A DNA stretch of 64,000 nucleotides, from the NCBI GenBank assembly GCA_963970005.1, contig CAXAMN010021973.1, forward strand, positions 795,949-859,948, in the 5' to 3' direction. Shown here piece after piece: positions 27,520 through 39,709 of this stretch (positions are counted from its first letter, which is position 1; every line of letters begins with the position of its first letter). The position numbers and the translations under genes are program-made. The notes beneath the pieces are model-generated. The model saw only the letters and a list, made by a program, of their open reading frames with translations, was not told the origin of the DNA and made no database searches. This DNA comes from Durusdinium trenchii (taxonomy: Eukaryota; Sar; Dinophyceae; Suessiales; Symbiodiniaceae).

Positions 27520-30500
27520 TGTCACACGGGCGGACCATGAAACATATGTGCCAACAAACATTTGCACATGCCTGAGCTTTTCTTTCTGCGTAATTAGAGA
27601 CAATGGCTAGGAAACTCATCGAAAAGGTTCCGCGACAAAAGCACATCGAATGGCCCACATCTGCACCTTAGCAGGTCCATGTAGAGCGTCTTAAGGTTCT
27701 GAACCACCGTCCTGCCAGATTCGTTTTGGGATTTTTGGGGATCGTAGAAGGAGAGCTTCCTAGTAGTAAGGCCAGGAGCCCCTAGTAGCATCCTTGCTCC
27801 TAGTAGCGATGCCAGGAGCCCCTAGTAGCTTCATTAAAATCAGCTCTAGGACTAGGACTCATTGGTTTCCTTGGTTCCGATGCACATCCATGATGAGTCA
27901 CCAGTCTCAAGCCCCGACTGCGCTGCTTCTGAGCGTCTGATCCCAACTTCTGTGCTGTTGATTTGAGGCATTCGTCGTATGGCCAACCCGGGCACTGGGA
28001 TCATGTTTGCATCCAGCCTCGACATCCCATCAGTGAGGCCATTGTCTGCCACCACGGCCATTGTGCAGGAGGAACGAGGGCTGATAGGTTTTACAAAGAC
28101 ACACTGAGAGGGCCAAGGCTACCAAGACTTGAGGAAAGTGACTATCTCACTCCAGTGAAAGTTTCATAGGCAAGAACATATCGCCTCTTTCGATCGAAAA
28201 TAAGGCTGCTTCTCCCCTCATTCAGCCCGTGTTGTTCCTCTTGACCGTGTCAGCTGAATCATCAAAATGTAAGGTTTGCAAATCCTTGAGTTTGTCAAGC
28301 ACAGCTGTGGTCTTTCCATGTTTTTCAGTCAAGGAAGCAATCAGCACAGTAACACCTGAAGCCGTGCACTTGGCACTGTTTTGAAGGCCATGGGCACTGT
28401 GCATGCATTTGCTCCACAGAAGCGGGCCTACACTCTACACATTATGCACTTTGGGCTGTGGCCCAGGAAGCAGGCTACAGCCTGCGCCAGCTGCAGGCGA
28501 CATTGAACATTAATTTGGATTCCAGGCATCTGGAGACATCTGCCCCGATGAGGTGAAGACTACAAATCTAGATCTCACTAACAGCTGCCCATTGTCACAG
28601 GCTTACGTCTTCACCCGGCTTTACCTTGAATGGTTATGGGATGTCACGCGTTTCTCCTGATCCTTCCATGGCTGGCTTGATTGGCTCAGGGTGGCGCAAG
28701 CAGCGGCAGCCAGGGCACCCTGCAGTCAGTCTGTGATGGAGGGGGTACTGGGCTGCCAGCAAAAAAGAGTACGGCGGAGAGGTTGAGGAAAGTGGTCCCC
28801 TCAGCCCATTTACTAACCTGCCTACTCTCGAAATTCCATTGGGCCAAGGATATTAGCATGGCCTCGTCAAAGGGACCTTTTTTTTGGACTCAGCGCTCTA
28901 TTCTTTGCTCCGGATCGGGTCGGAGAGCCCAAATGGAAGACATGGAAATGGCTATCTGCAGGATCGAGGAATTTCTTCGTACCTCAGCCAAAGTTCCAAG
29001 ATCTTTCAGGGCCCTGTGTCGTTGCCAGCGGCAGCCTCCGGAAAGCGGTGAATAACCGGTGTTGTCGAGATGTTTTGAGAACCTCCGTGACCCGCCTTCA
29101 AGAACAGCTCCCTCATCTCTTCAGTGGCCCACCGGGAGCACGACACAATGCCCCCACGCACGCGGAAGCGTCCTTAGCTGTGAGACAGCCATCTGGGCGT
29201 CGCAGAAACGGTCTTCAACGGGTCACTCCAAACGTTTTGGACCGTTGATGAACTCTACGCCCAGCAGCGGCCAGGAAACTCCACCTGGGCGACGGTTTCT
29301 CGTGTGAGGGATGAGTTGGCCCAAAAGAGATAAAAGAATGGACAGTGCGTGGTGCATTGACCAACACTGGCAGTGAGTGGTGCACTTTGCATAATTCCAA
29401 CATTCTCCAACTTTGACACAAAGAGACTGGCGCGGAATCAAAGTTCTGGTCAAAATCAACCAAAGCGGCTGACAAGCCAAAGGCACTTGCTTTGAAATCG
29501 AATCGGTGACTGTGGCTGAGCCACCAGATTCTTGGACACAAAGCACTCCGCCTCAAACCAGCCCAAAAGCCGACAGGTTTGTGCAGTGCAAAAATCATGG
29601 ACTTGGCTCTGCTTAACGGTGATACGGATGGTTGTCCAATCTTTGGGAACGACTTCGCTTGTACTTCGTTGCGTTCAAGGAGCAGGCATGATCCCAAGTC
29701 TTCAAATTCTCCTCGTACTGGACCTGAGAGGCTTGATTGTGCTCCCTGGCTTCGGATCAAGAATGCAATGCAAGCCATATGGCCCCCATAGTGCAGACAA
29801 GATTGCACAAGTACAGTAACTAGTTGTCTCCCGGGATTGATCCCGACATGAGCACACATGTCCATGATTAACATATCCAAGCAAAGCAACATAGCCACTG
29901 TGGCTGCCAGCTGCCACGGCAAAATACTTGACCATGGAGCCGCAGCACCTCAACAAAAAACAGGATGAGTATATAAATTAAACCTCAAAAAAGTTGACAA
30001 AATTATGGCAGTGGCAACCCAGGCGCAGCTCAGATGCCCAAGCCATCGAGCCAAAGGGCCTGATGTAAAACGTGTCTCGTTCCGGATAAGACCGAATACA
30101 CCCAAAGAGAGGCACGGGAAATTGCAACATGCCACGTTCAGCGGATTTGGGAATTGGTTCGAAATAGGATGACCTCTTGAAAGTTCCCACCTGCCTACAT
30201 TCATCGCGGGTGCTTTGAGGTGACAGCAGCCATGGAGGGTAGTCCACACCTGCGGCAACTCATGCTCGTGGGGCATCCAGAGGCTTTGCCGCTTTGCCCT
30301 ACAGCAGCGAGAGTTGGAATATACAGTATATATATATAATTAACACACATATGTAACAAATATTTACATAGAAGGCCGAGGCATCTCAGTAGAGAGCAAG
30401 TGACAATGGAAGGAGCAACATCGACGAAATCAAGCTGAATCATGCTGAATCTATAAAATAGTGTAATACGAGACCGCATAACAAAATCCAGAATCGGGCC

Positions 30501-30906
30501 TTCTTTGGGTTCAGGGACTGAAGTCGGCAGCGTGAAGCCTGAGCAGCACAATAGTGGAGAAAAGGGCTAACAGCAAAGAAAGGTGAGGCTTCAGGAACAA
30601 ACCCAGCCTCGACTGGCCCAATCTGGCTTGCTGGGTTCAAACTCCACTGGACCACCGCTGCTGGCCCACCAGGATAGGCCATGGCCTGCCACCTCAGCCC
30701 GGCATCAGTTGAAAGTGAACAGGTTTGCGTAAAATGGCCCGAGCTGCTCGCTGCAAGCATGATGGGAGGTGTGGACACGGCCTTGGCTGTGCTTCACTCA
30801 AGCAGAACGTGAGCCAATGAGCGAAGTGCTGATGGGTGCTGGCATGCCTCATTTCAATTCATTTCAAGCGTTCCCGCAAATAGTATATATATAAATATAC
30901 ATAACC
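27520..30906. other. Mostly unassigned; no firm gene
   Basis: The stretch between the EHD exon and the phosphatase exons. A minus-strand frame at 28404-28222 (TTAVLDKLKDLQTL) could be an upstream EHD exon but has no distinctive motif. A 235-codon minus frame at 29922-29215 looks like chance. A TA repeat occurs near 30325. Confidence 0.45.
27755..27838. repeat. Minisatellite with CCTAGTAGC units
   Basis: About two and a half copies of a unit of roughly 32 bases built from GCTCCTAGTAGC and GCCAGGAGCC. It lies upstream of the first visible EHD exon. Confidence 0.65.
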
Positions 30907-30927
30907 GCCAAGCAGCATTCGGATTGC
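30907..30927 (-). CDS. Short exon of the PAP-phosphatase-like gene (candidate)
   Basis: After an AG|G acceptor it reads NPNAAW. Joined to the previous exon it gives GVMGNPN, which matches the small loop after the DPIDGTKGF strand in 3'(2'),5'-bisphosphate nucleotidases. The 3' end is uncertain. Confidence 0.45.
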
Positions 30928-31057
30928 CTTGCGAGGCAACTGTGCACACCAATGGGAGCAATAATGAGCAATATCAATTGCCAGTGTTGTGCAAAGACTT
31001 TTCTATGCGTATTGACGAACAGGGTGCCCAAAAGGCCTAGGGTGCCAGCCAAGAGGC

Positions 31058-31160
31058 CCATGACTCCAAGCAATGGCTTCCCAGCCACCGATAGAGATAA
31101 GCCAATCACATAGCCCTGGCCCGTCACGAAGCCTTTGGTGCCATCGATTGGATCAAGGAC
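31058..31160 (-). CDS. Exon of inositol-monophosphatase-family gene, PAP phosphatase-like
   Basis: Starts after CAG|GTCC and reads VLDPIDGTKGFVTGQGYVIG then LSLSVAGKPLLGVMG, ending before a GC donor. DPIDGTKGF is the metal-binding motif of the inositol monophosphatase superfamily, and the Lys-Gly-Phe form with GLxLxxxGKPxLGVMG is most like HAL2/BPNT/SAL1 3'(2'),5'-bisphosphate nucleotidases. These clear PAP from sulfate assimilation. The other exons are not recognised, apart from a short candidate at 30927. Confidence 0.75.
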
Positions 31161-33430
31161 CTGGTCGTAGACACTTAGCTAGGTCCAATGACTCCAAAGG
31201 GCCTGTAGCCCAACCATGCCCAACCATGGCCACTGACTGATTCAGCTTGCTTGAACGAGATCAAAGTCCAGCCACCCACACACGCTGCTGGCCATTGTCC
31301 GGCTCCAGGCCAGAATCGACACTGGTCAAGAACTCCTCCTTGCTAACGTGACCACCTCCACACGATCAATGCTTAATAAAAACATGTACAAACAAAGAAA
31401 GACACGAGACTCACAAGACTTCAAAAATCTTCAAAGCGTGCCAACTCAGGGCATCGCCAAACCTTGAGCAAAGGTCCTTGGAGAAATCTGTCAGTGGAGC
31501 TCAGGGGCCGGACACGTGGCTTCTGTCCACCAAGTATCCAAAGCCAGGTTGCAAAGCTCGGGTTTTTCCCGAAGCTCTTTTGAATCCTCTTCACCCATGA
31601 AGCGATCGGCTGGAAACCTGCATCGTTCAAGTCAGGGCAGTATACCATTCACTCCATTCACACTCGAGGCACCGGAGTTGTTCAAACGTGCACGCTTCGA
31701 TAATCCCATGCGAGGGGCTGTTGCTTCAAAGCAGCTGCCACCAGGCCCTGGATTGCATAATCTGCGGCAGTCACTGGAGTGGAGTCACCTACCGGCCATA
31801 CTACGTTCCTGGACGCCCAACACATGACCTGACCTGGTTTGGTCTGTCCATATGCACAATGAGATGCAACCTGTCGGAGCAGCGTGCGCTGACCACCTTA
31901 AATGAGGGGCAAGCCTTGGAACGGGTCAAAAGCATCACGCCCAACAACACGCTGTCTTTGATGGAGTTATGATAGCAGGATCATGTTGCATCGGCTTTTG
32001 CATTGGTTGTTGCAGCGTTTTCGAAGGCGCCTGAAAATCAACACGGGTGGGATCGGGTGAGCTGTTTTTCAGCTGTAAGCAACGTTGCATCATGAATCAT
32101 GAGTGGCATCCACAAACTCGGCCACCACATGATGTTTCAGATTCACATGAACAAGAAGAAAACAAACCACTAAAATAAGAAACAACCTCTTCCAATTAAA
32201 ATGTCCTGCATGATCCTGTACGTAGAGGAGGTTTTACGACATGCATATGAGCATGCTATTGCGCATGCCGGCGAACGACGTACGCGGGCAGGTTATTGTG
32301 GTGCAATCGAGGCGGATGCTAATATCCCCAACTCCCCCTACCAGCACGCCACATTACATGCCACACGCAAGGAACACCTATATAGCGTCGTGCGCACAAT
32401 CATAACGTTGCGGAACTCTATATAAGTGACCAAATGAAAATGTTCAGTTCATACAAAAAATAAGCATTTGCTTGCCATGAATGCACGCATGTCAAAACGA
32501 CATGCAGAACACGTGGCAGGCGGCAGGCGTGGTATTTGGTGCACTTCCGAAAACCTCCGCTTGCGAACCGTGTTTCAACTGACAGGCGCGGAGAAAAAAA
32601 GAGGCTAAACTCGCGGGGCGTGTGCAAACGCGCATCATTACAGGCCCACGGGGCCTCAAACAAACTCACGTGGACGTGAAACTCTTCATGGTTTATCGCG
32701 CCTGGCTTGATTTCAACGATGCCAGCCATGCCAGCCGTCACATCACAGCCTTCCATCTCCTTTCCCAATGAAGGTGGAGCTACCTCAGTGAAATCCCGGT
32801 AAGTAAACGCCCTTAACTTAAGATATTATCATCCTCAGAAAATTTACACCGGCGTAGACCCTAGATAGCGGGTACAAAAGCGGGTGTATAGAGAAAGAGC
32901 TCATGCGCCTTCATTCCCAATGTCCGACGACTTTCGTTGTCACTGAGAGTTGCCAAGGGCACCGCTCACCTTGCCAGGGATGACATCATGTCATGCCAAG
33001 GGTGACACCTGTCAAGGCAGGGACGATATGGTGCCGGACGCATTGATGCATGAATTGCCTTGTGGTTTGCATCGTTCCCGTGTCAAGCAAGGGACGACAT
33101 CATGTCATAGGTGCCCCCGCCCCGCCCTTCTCCAGCCTTCCCTCACCTCCGCGCTGACTGCCCGCTGGACAGCACAGCAAGCATTTGCAACCTCCCTCAC
33201 TGACACCTCGCAAGCCCTAGCCAACCACAACAACTTGGAAGGCAACGACCCGACCATCAGCACCGTCCCCTGGCCGAAGCCCCCCAACACCCCACCCGGC
33301 CAGCAGACCCCCCCCCCCCCAAAGCCAAGGGTTTGGATTGATCCCCTTCCCCAAGCACATCTGGAGACTGGCCAGTATAAACACAGTCATCAGCAGCCGG
33401 ACATTCTGCGAGAAAAAGGTGCGGAAGAAA
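31161..33430. other. No recognisable gene
   Basis: Upstream exons of the phosphatase gene should lie here on the minus strand, but I could not identify them. Short frames on both strands show no motif. Confidence 0.45.
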
Positions 33431-33463
33431 AGAATGACATCATCAGGCTTTGCCAGGGACCAG

Positions 33464-33592
33464 CACCAGCACCAGCACGCCCACACAAAACGCCGCTCCA
33501 GCAGCAGCAGCAGCAGCAGAATAGGCACCAGCACCAGCACCAGCACCCGCACCAGCACGTGCACCAGCACGCCCCAAGAAAACGGGCACCAG
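33464..33592. repeat. Hexamer-type CACCAG repeat
   Basis: Many copies of CACCAG or GCACCA with a CAG run in the middle. Open frames across it (Pro/Ala or His/Gln repeats) are composition effects. A related array is at 35162-35455. Confidence 0.85.
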
Positions 33593-33611
33593 CACCCCCG
33601 AAGGTGTACCC

Positions 33612-33735
33612 GGATCATTTTGGCACCTCAAAACGGATCATTTTGGAACACGGATCATTTTGGAACACAGAGGAACCGAAAGCCCAACGGGACTGCAGTC
33701 TGACACCAGCTTCGCGGATCATTTTGGAACATACG
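33612..33735. repeat. Tandem GGATCATTTTGGAACAC repeat
   Basis: Four copies of a unit of about 17-20 bases (CGGATCATTTTGGAACAC), one of them separated from the others by unrelated bases. Confidence 0.8.
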
Positions 33736-33764
33736 CTTCGAAGGCATCATTTGCTAGTGAAAAT

Positions 33765-34285
33765 GCGTGCTTCGTACGAGACTTCCTCCAAAAGCAAGCC
33801 GCGCAAGTCTCCAAAGCGAGCCGCGCAAGTCTCAACGAGCGTTTCGTACGAGACTGCCTTCAAACATGAGTACTGCGCGTCTCCAAAGTGAGCGTTTCGT
33901 ACGAGACTTCCTCCAAAAGTGGACTTCCTTGAGCTGCGCAAGTCTCCAAAACGATCGCTTCGTACGAGACTTCCTCCAAAAGTGAGCCGCGCAATGCTCC
34001 AAGAGGAGCGTTTCACGCAAGCCCTCATCAAAACAAGCGCGTCGTCCCGGACTTCCTGAAAACATGAACATTGCAAGTCTCCAAAGTGAGCGTTTCATAC
34101 GAGACTTCCTCCAAAAGTGAGCCGCGCAAGTCTCCAGAACGAGCGTTGCATACGAGACTTCCTCCCAAGGTGAGCCGTGCAAGGCTCCAAAAGGAGCGTT
34201 GAACGCAAGCCTTCATCAAAACAAGCGTGTCGTCGGAGACTTTCTTCACGAATGAACATCGCACGTCTCCAAAATGAGAGTGTCA
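33765..34285. repeat. Satellite of about 60 bp with higher-order structure
   Basis: Units contain TTCGTACGAGACTTCCTCC, AAAAGTGAGCCGCGCAAG and TCTCCAAAACGAGC. From about 33980 a longer block (with ACGCAAGCC and ATCAAAACAAGCG) is repeated once at about 34155, so the array has a higher-order repeat. The frames across it repeat the same peptide on both strands and are not genes. Confidence 0.85.
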
Positions 34286-34299
34286 TATGAGACTGGTGT

Positions 34300-34790
34300 T
34301 ATGCAAGCTTTGCTGCTTTAGGATGTCTTTGGGCTTGACTTAGGGCTTCGCTTCTTTAGGGTTTCTTTTGGTGTTGCCGTGGGCTTTGCTTCTTTCGGGT
34401 TTCTTTTGGCGTTGCTTAGGGCTTTGCTTCTTTAGTTTCTCTTTGGGCTTGACTTAGGGCTTCACTTCTTTAGGGTCTCTTTTGGTTTGGCTTAGGGCCT
34501 CGCTNNNNNNNNNNGGGGGGGGCTTGACTTAGGGCTTCACTTCTTTAGGGTCTCTTTTGGTTTGGCTTTGGGCTTTGCAGCGTTAGGATGTCTTTGGCTT
34601 TGGCTTAGGGTTTCACGTCTTTAGGATGTCTTTGGGTTTGACTTTAGGATGTCTTTGGGTTTGACTCAGGGCTTCACTTCTTTAGGGTCTGTTTTGGTTT
34701 TGCTTAAGGCTTAGGGCTTCGCTCTTTTAGGGTTTCTATTGCTTTGGCTTACGGCCTTGCTTCTTTAGGATGTCTTTGGGTTGAACTTAG
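34300..34790. repeat. Degenerate TTTAGGG-containing array
   Basis: Repeats of roughly 40 bases with TTTAGGGTTTCTTTTGG and GGCTTAGGGCTTCGCTTC. TTTAGGG is the Arabidopsis-type telomere unit also reported in dinoflagellates. The units are spaced rather than contiguous, so this is a satellite that includes the motif, not a telomere. Confidence 0.7.
34505..34514. other. Assembly gap (10 N)
   Basis: Ten unknown bases inside the TTTAGGG-containing array, followed by eight G. True repeat length here is unknown. Confidence 0.98.
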
Positions 34791-34796
34791 GCCTTC

Positions 34797-35093
34797 ACCA
34801 CTCCCCAGAAGCCACTCCCCAGAAACCACTTCCCAGAAGCCACTTCCCAGAAACCACTCCCAGAAACCACTTCCCAGAAACCGCTTCCCAGAAACCACTC
34901 ACCAGAAACCAGTCCCCAGAAACCACTTCCCAGAAACCACTCCCCAGAAACCACTTCCCAGAAACCACTTCCCAGAAACCACTCCCAGAAACCGGTTCCC
35001 AGAAACCGCTTCCCAGAAACCACTCGCCAGAAACCAGTCCCCAGAAACCACTTCCCAGAAACCACTCGCCAGAAACCACTCCCCAGAAACCAT
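34797..35093. repeat. 15-bp tandem repeat CCCAGAAACCACTTC
   Basis: About 20 copies of a unit of 14-15 bases. Because 15 is divisible by three, long repetitive frames result on both strands (Gln-Lys-Pro or Trp-Phe-Leu-Gly types); these are not genes. Confidence 0.92.
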
Positions 35094-35161
35094 TTGACCC
35101 GCGTTCCAGAACGATCCGAATCCGCGTTCCGAAACGGGCTGAATTCGCGTTCCAAAACGAG

Positions 35162-35455
35162 GCGGAGGCCGCGCCAGCACATGCACCAGCACCTGCACTT
35201 GCACCAGCACGCCCCCAGAAAACGCCAATCCAGCACCAGCACTGCACGCCTCAAGCAAACGCCGATCCGGCACCAGCACCCGCGCCAGCACCCAGCATCC
35301 GCACCTGCACCAGCAAGCTCCAAGAAAACGCCGATCCAGCACCAGCACCTGCGCCAGCACCCAGCACCAGCACCAGCACGCCCAAGCGAAACGCCTATCC
35401 AGCACCAGCAGCAGCACCAGCACGGGCAAAACAAAACGCCGATCCAGAGCCACAC
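35162..35455. repeat. CACCAG-type array, second copy
   Basis: Blocks of CACCAGCACCTG alternating with a segment containing AAAACGCCGATCCAG. The same composition as the array at 33464-33592, with which it shares AAAACGCC. Confidence 0.85.
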
Positions 35456-38316
35456 CATTGAAGTAAGAACCCTTCTAGCTGGCTCTGGGGAAAACATGAA
35501 CACTAAGTAGCTGGCGTCCATATCACACGCCAATGCTTGCACCAACCTTGCATCTGAGCAATTGATACTATTGCATTAACCAACAAACACGGTTGGAATA
35601 CGAAGTCACCAATCACGCAAACGCTTCTTGACCACTTCAGCTTCACGTTGAACGCAGCTCTTGCAACCTAGCTACAGGAGAGCTTTCTGCACAACCTCGA
35701 GTGACTCACACACTTCGCAGTCAGATTCACTTCTCTGGGCCTCCTACGACTTCGAATTCTCAAAAGTCACGATGGGACACGCGAAGCAGCTCTGCCAGCC
35801 TCAACTCCTAAACATCTCCCGACACTCTGTCTTCATGACGGAAACAATCTAGCATAAAATCCTCCAAAGCACATCAGCTGCAGCCTTAACCTCTGCTTCC
35901 AGCTCCCCGCCGAAGCTTGCCATTGCCATTTTCAAGCGCCTGCTGCCTCCTAGAACGATACCAGGGGGCAAGGTTCCACTATGTTCTACTCAAGGGCGGG
36001 CACTTGTTCCAAACATGTCCAACTCATCCGCTGAAAGTTGGAAAGTTGGCTTTCAGTCCGCTTGCCTCTGCATTCTTTGGCCACTAAAAGTGACACTGCC
36101 AGGACTACTGCAAGGCTGCTTGCGCTTGCACCTCCCACTGGCGCAGAGGTTCTGAATTGACTACTCGTAAATTGGACAGGATTTCTCGGCTTGCGGGCCC
36201 CGGCCTCTCCAGGGAAAAAGGCAAGGGCTGCTTGGCCTGGGCACCCACCTTAGCCTGTAACTTCCAAACTGCACCAAAAAGAATGAAGACGAAACGAAAA
36301 CATTAAAACACAAAAAACAATCAAACGAATTCAAAAGAGAAACACTTGCTCCAACTCTAAGTCTGTATTTGTCTGAAGTTTGCCAGTTTCAACACAAGTC
36401 TTTCTCTTCCCTTGAGCCCTTCGCTTCCCTACGCAGGCGCCTTGAGAAGGCGTCCTCTACAGCCACAAAGCTGCCCAAAAACTGGGAAGACTTGCTACTT
36501 GCCAATTACAACTTGTGACGTGAGAAACTTGGTCACGCGCATTCGATTGCTATCATCATCATCATCATCACCATCATCATCATTCTCTGGAATGGCCCTT
36601 CTGGAATAGGTTCCAAACACAGTTGCTTATGTTGCTGATATATCTGCGGATCTGTAGAGGGAAAGCGTGAAAGCCGACCCATGTCTGCTCGAGTCTCGAT
36701 GACACACGGCGCCTTGTGCTGCATGCAACCGGAGCTATGCCACAAAGCATTTCAGCCAAGCGCCATCCGGACTGCTACTGACAAACGAGCTGAGATGCTG
36801 CAGACGCATGATGCCGCATCAGCCTTGAGAACTAGTGGAACATCCCAACTCTCGCACGTTCAAAACATGAACAGCTCCACAGACAGCTCCACCACAAAAC
36901 TAGGATCCTGGGTGAGGGAGTTAAGCCTCGCAACTACATGAGAACGGGGGCACGTTGAAGGCCTTTGGCGTGGCCGCAATGACAGGCGCTCTGCCTTAAG
37001 TACGGGCAACACCAAACCCAGCATCCACAGGGCAACTATACTTATCTGTCCTATCCGAGCCCCACACGTGCCAAGAAGTGGCGTCGCTCTTGTGAGGACA
37101 AAGACCTCAAAAAGCATTGCTGCACTACCCAGTGAGTTGTGTCTTTAAACGGTCCGTTCCGGATCCCCTTGATCCCCTAGCGTTGTCAACAAAAATCTGA
37201 AAAATCCAACAAAAACTATTCTTAAATCTATATAAATATATATATATATACAACCTAGAAATCCTTGCAAACCGTCTCTTATATGAAATATCGGATAATG
37301 GTCGGGGACTTAAAAAAATTTGACTCGACCCAGAGTCAAACAACACCAATTTGTCAACCTAATTTCAGTCCAAGGTTTACTCTTCAGTATGCCCCCCCAC
37401 CTCTACCTAGACTAAACACAAAGACTGCTGGTTTCGCGTGAACAATCTTGTCCCTGACAACACTCAGGACCGCGCCTTAAAGCCAAGACCTGGCAAAGGA
37501 ATAAAGTTCAACGAAGCTGATTGAACACAACCAAATACGAACACACAGGGTGAGTTCATAACTGAATTTTTTTGACACACTAGGGCAGCACCCTCCCAAT
37601 CCAGAATGTCACAAATTTCTGGTACTATTTTTCTGGGCCTCGTAGGTCTCCGCTAGTTCCTTCCGCATCTCCAACACGAGCCGCCTGGCCCAGTTGCCAA
37701 GCAACACAACAGCGACTTCGTGGCCGACTCCGGTGACATCCCGCCAGCACCTTTGAGCACTGAATTTTTGCCTTGGGAGCTCCGCACGCGGCGGTCCATG
37801 CGTTTGACACTGCGAGAATCGGGATGTGCAAGAGCGCCGGCCGTTGGAACAAAGCCGGAAAAAACATGTTTTTTCGTGTCTTTTCTATACTCTCGGTCAC
37901 TCGGCGTTTGGTTTAAATATGTTTGAATCAAAGCACACCAGGCCACTCGGGAAAAAGTAGCCTCGACAGCGCCAATCGCATCGGAACCTGCCACTGAGAA
38001 CCAGGCTGTTTGCCGAATTGGTCGCCTGCACCACATGGCAAATGTTGGCAATCGAGAAGCTAAGCTAAACAGTTTGAATTTTGCACACATCTTCACACAA
38101 TTTCTGGATCTGGCTTGGCTTCCTTTACGTTCTGTACGGTTCTGCCGGTCATCGAATCAGCGATCTCAGCCACCTCCCTGATCCGGCAAATTAAGGCCCT
38201 GCCTGACAATGTCCTCGTGGACTTCGACTGTAGCAGCCGGTTGGACAAAGCAAGCCGCTCCTGAGCCGGGCCGTTCCAACCTGTTGTCCATGCTGGGCAC
38301 CATGACGTTTTAACAT
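35456..38316. other. Mostly non-coding, one candidate exon
   Basis: Contains an ATC microsatellite (about 36552-36585) and a TATA run near 37225. No gene is recognised apart from the candidate exon at 37640-37750. Confidence 0.45.
37640..37750 (-). CDS. Candidate host exon, unknown protein
   Basis: After an AG|G acceptor the minus strand reads DVTGVGHEVAVVLLGNW then ARRLVLEMRKELAETYE, followed by a likely GC donor (GAG|GCC). Amphipathic helices and the splice-site type resemble the confirmed host exons. The protein is not recognised. Confidence 0.35.
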
Positions 38317-38565
38317 TGTGAAGTGCGTAAAGCAGAAGGACTTGAACAAAGTCAAGCGACCGTTATTCCTTTCTTTTCACAGCGGGCAGGTAGGGCGGGC
38401 GGGAGCTGAATCGCAGCAGAAAGAAAACAGTATATGGCGAGGAGCCGTCCTCATACGGTTAAAAGCATTTGCAGTGGGTGCAGCCCCACTAGATCAACTG
38501 GCAGTGGGCTCATCCCCACAACATTACTCTCGCTGTGGGTGCGTCCCCACGTTCCCCACTATACA
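38317..38565 (+). repeat. Cop-2 5' LTR
   Basis: 249 bp ending ..TATACA. It contains three GTGGG/CCCAC hairpin units at about 30-bp spacing (38474, 38504, 38535); the fourth unit of the 3' LTR is missing here. It carries about 12 bases (CGTTATTCCTTT region) absent from the other LTR. Confidence 0.82.
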
Positions 38566-38580
38566 TTGGTAGCGGAGCAC
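38566..38580 (+). promoter_or_regulatory. Cop-2 primer-binding site
   Basis: TTGGTAGCGGAGCAC lies directly after the LTR. It resembles the initiator-Met tRNA complement (TGGTAGC...) used by many copia elements. Cop-3 has nearly the same sequence. Confidence 0.65.
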
Positions 38581-39000
38581 TGGCCCGGCTTGCGCAGAAG
38601 AGAAAACATCAGAGAAGAAGGCAAAGATTACAAGAGAAGGCACAGAACGTAAGCACGGCAAGAAGAAAGAAAAAGAAGAGAACCTAGACCCTTGGTCTTA
38701 CCTGTCCCATCCCCGTGCACCCCGCTCACATGAACGCAGGACGGATCGGAGTGAACCGTCATGGTATGGGAACGCCGAAGCACGATGGCGCTTAAGCCAC
38801 AGACAGGGGAGCTCACGCTCCTCTACCTCTTCCTGTTCCTCAGCTTCCACTAGAACCGACTCAGACAGGAGAACGAAGAAGAAGAAGGAGGAGGAGGAGA
38901 AGAAAAAGAAGAAGAAGACGAAGAAAGAGCGAAGAAGAGGGCCTCCGAGTGGCCCATCTTCGTTGGTTGCCCTCCTCGTCGTCCAGCGGGCGATCACCAG

Positions 39001-39709
39001 GTGGGAAGAGAAAGAAGAAGAAGCAGAAACACCACCGGAAGGCCAAGAATGCACGCATTCCCGCCTTCTATGGCAATCCAGGCACAGGGAACCGCAGAGC
39101 AGCAAGCGGTACGCACAACTAGTGGAAAGGAAGGGACCGGGGTGGCTCTTCAATTAAACATGACCGGAGAAGCGCTGGAAGTCACCCCCCACTTGTCAGC
39201 CAAGAAGCTGAAAGACAAAAGGCGCGCGCGTCGTCTTTTGACGGCTTTGGACGAAGAATACCGTGGCATGGAGGAAGACAGGCTGGAGAACGGTGAGTCA
39301 ATGTCAGGATACATACGGCGCTTGAAGCAGGCGCGCCGGGAGCTGGAAGAAGAAGAGGAGGAAATGAATATCTCCGACAAATTTTTCGCCTGGCTTCTGA
39401 TGCAAAAGGGCAGCCTCTCGTCCGAAGAAAAGAGCCGTGCGCGCGGAGCCGCACACTGCAGTGAGCATGAAAGCTTTTGCCTTGAAGAGACTGTTCCCCT
39501 CCCATGTTGCGCTGCAACCCAGTGAACGGAGACGAGAAGACAGAGGGCGAGAGCGAGGAGCGTTCATGGTCCAGGAGCGCATTTGCAGGCAATTCTCGAA
39601 GAGGAAGAAGGCCAGGAAGACGACTCAGATGGCTCCCTGTCTGAGGATGATGAATGCAGCGGCGTGGAAGGCGCCAGCGTGCAAGAATCAGATGCCGTTG
39701 AGGCCATGA
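39001..39709 (+). pseudogene. Cop-2 gag remnant
   Basis: 39001-39525 encodes a helical gag-type sequence (LTALDEEYRGMEEDRLENGE, then SGYIRRLKQARRELE, ISDKFFAWLLMQKGSLS), matching the capsid region of dinoflagellate copia gag. The sequence continues in another frame from about 39437 (ALKRLFPSHVALQPS). An Arg/Lys-rich (GAA)n tract lies upstream at 38870-38940. The frame change makes it non-functional as one protein. Confidence 0.65.

Noticed and set aside
29215-29922. 235-codon minus-strand frame
   Set aside because: No motif, mixed composition and no exon-like conservation; other frames are open in the same place.
32950-33891. 313-codon plus-strand frame with Gln/His/Pro repeats
   Set aside because: It runs through three different tandem repeats and has no domain; the composition follows the CACCAG repeat.
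34781-35545. Long frames on both strands (226 and 252 codons) over the 15-bp array
   Set aside because: The unit length is a multiple of three, so any frame without stop stays open; the peptides are pure repeats.
38190-38265. Plus-strand exon reading SLIRQIKALPDNVLVDF
   Set aside because: Plausible peptide, but no splice sites could be placed and it would be the only plus-strand host gene; the evidence is too thin.
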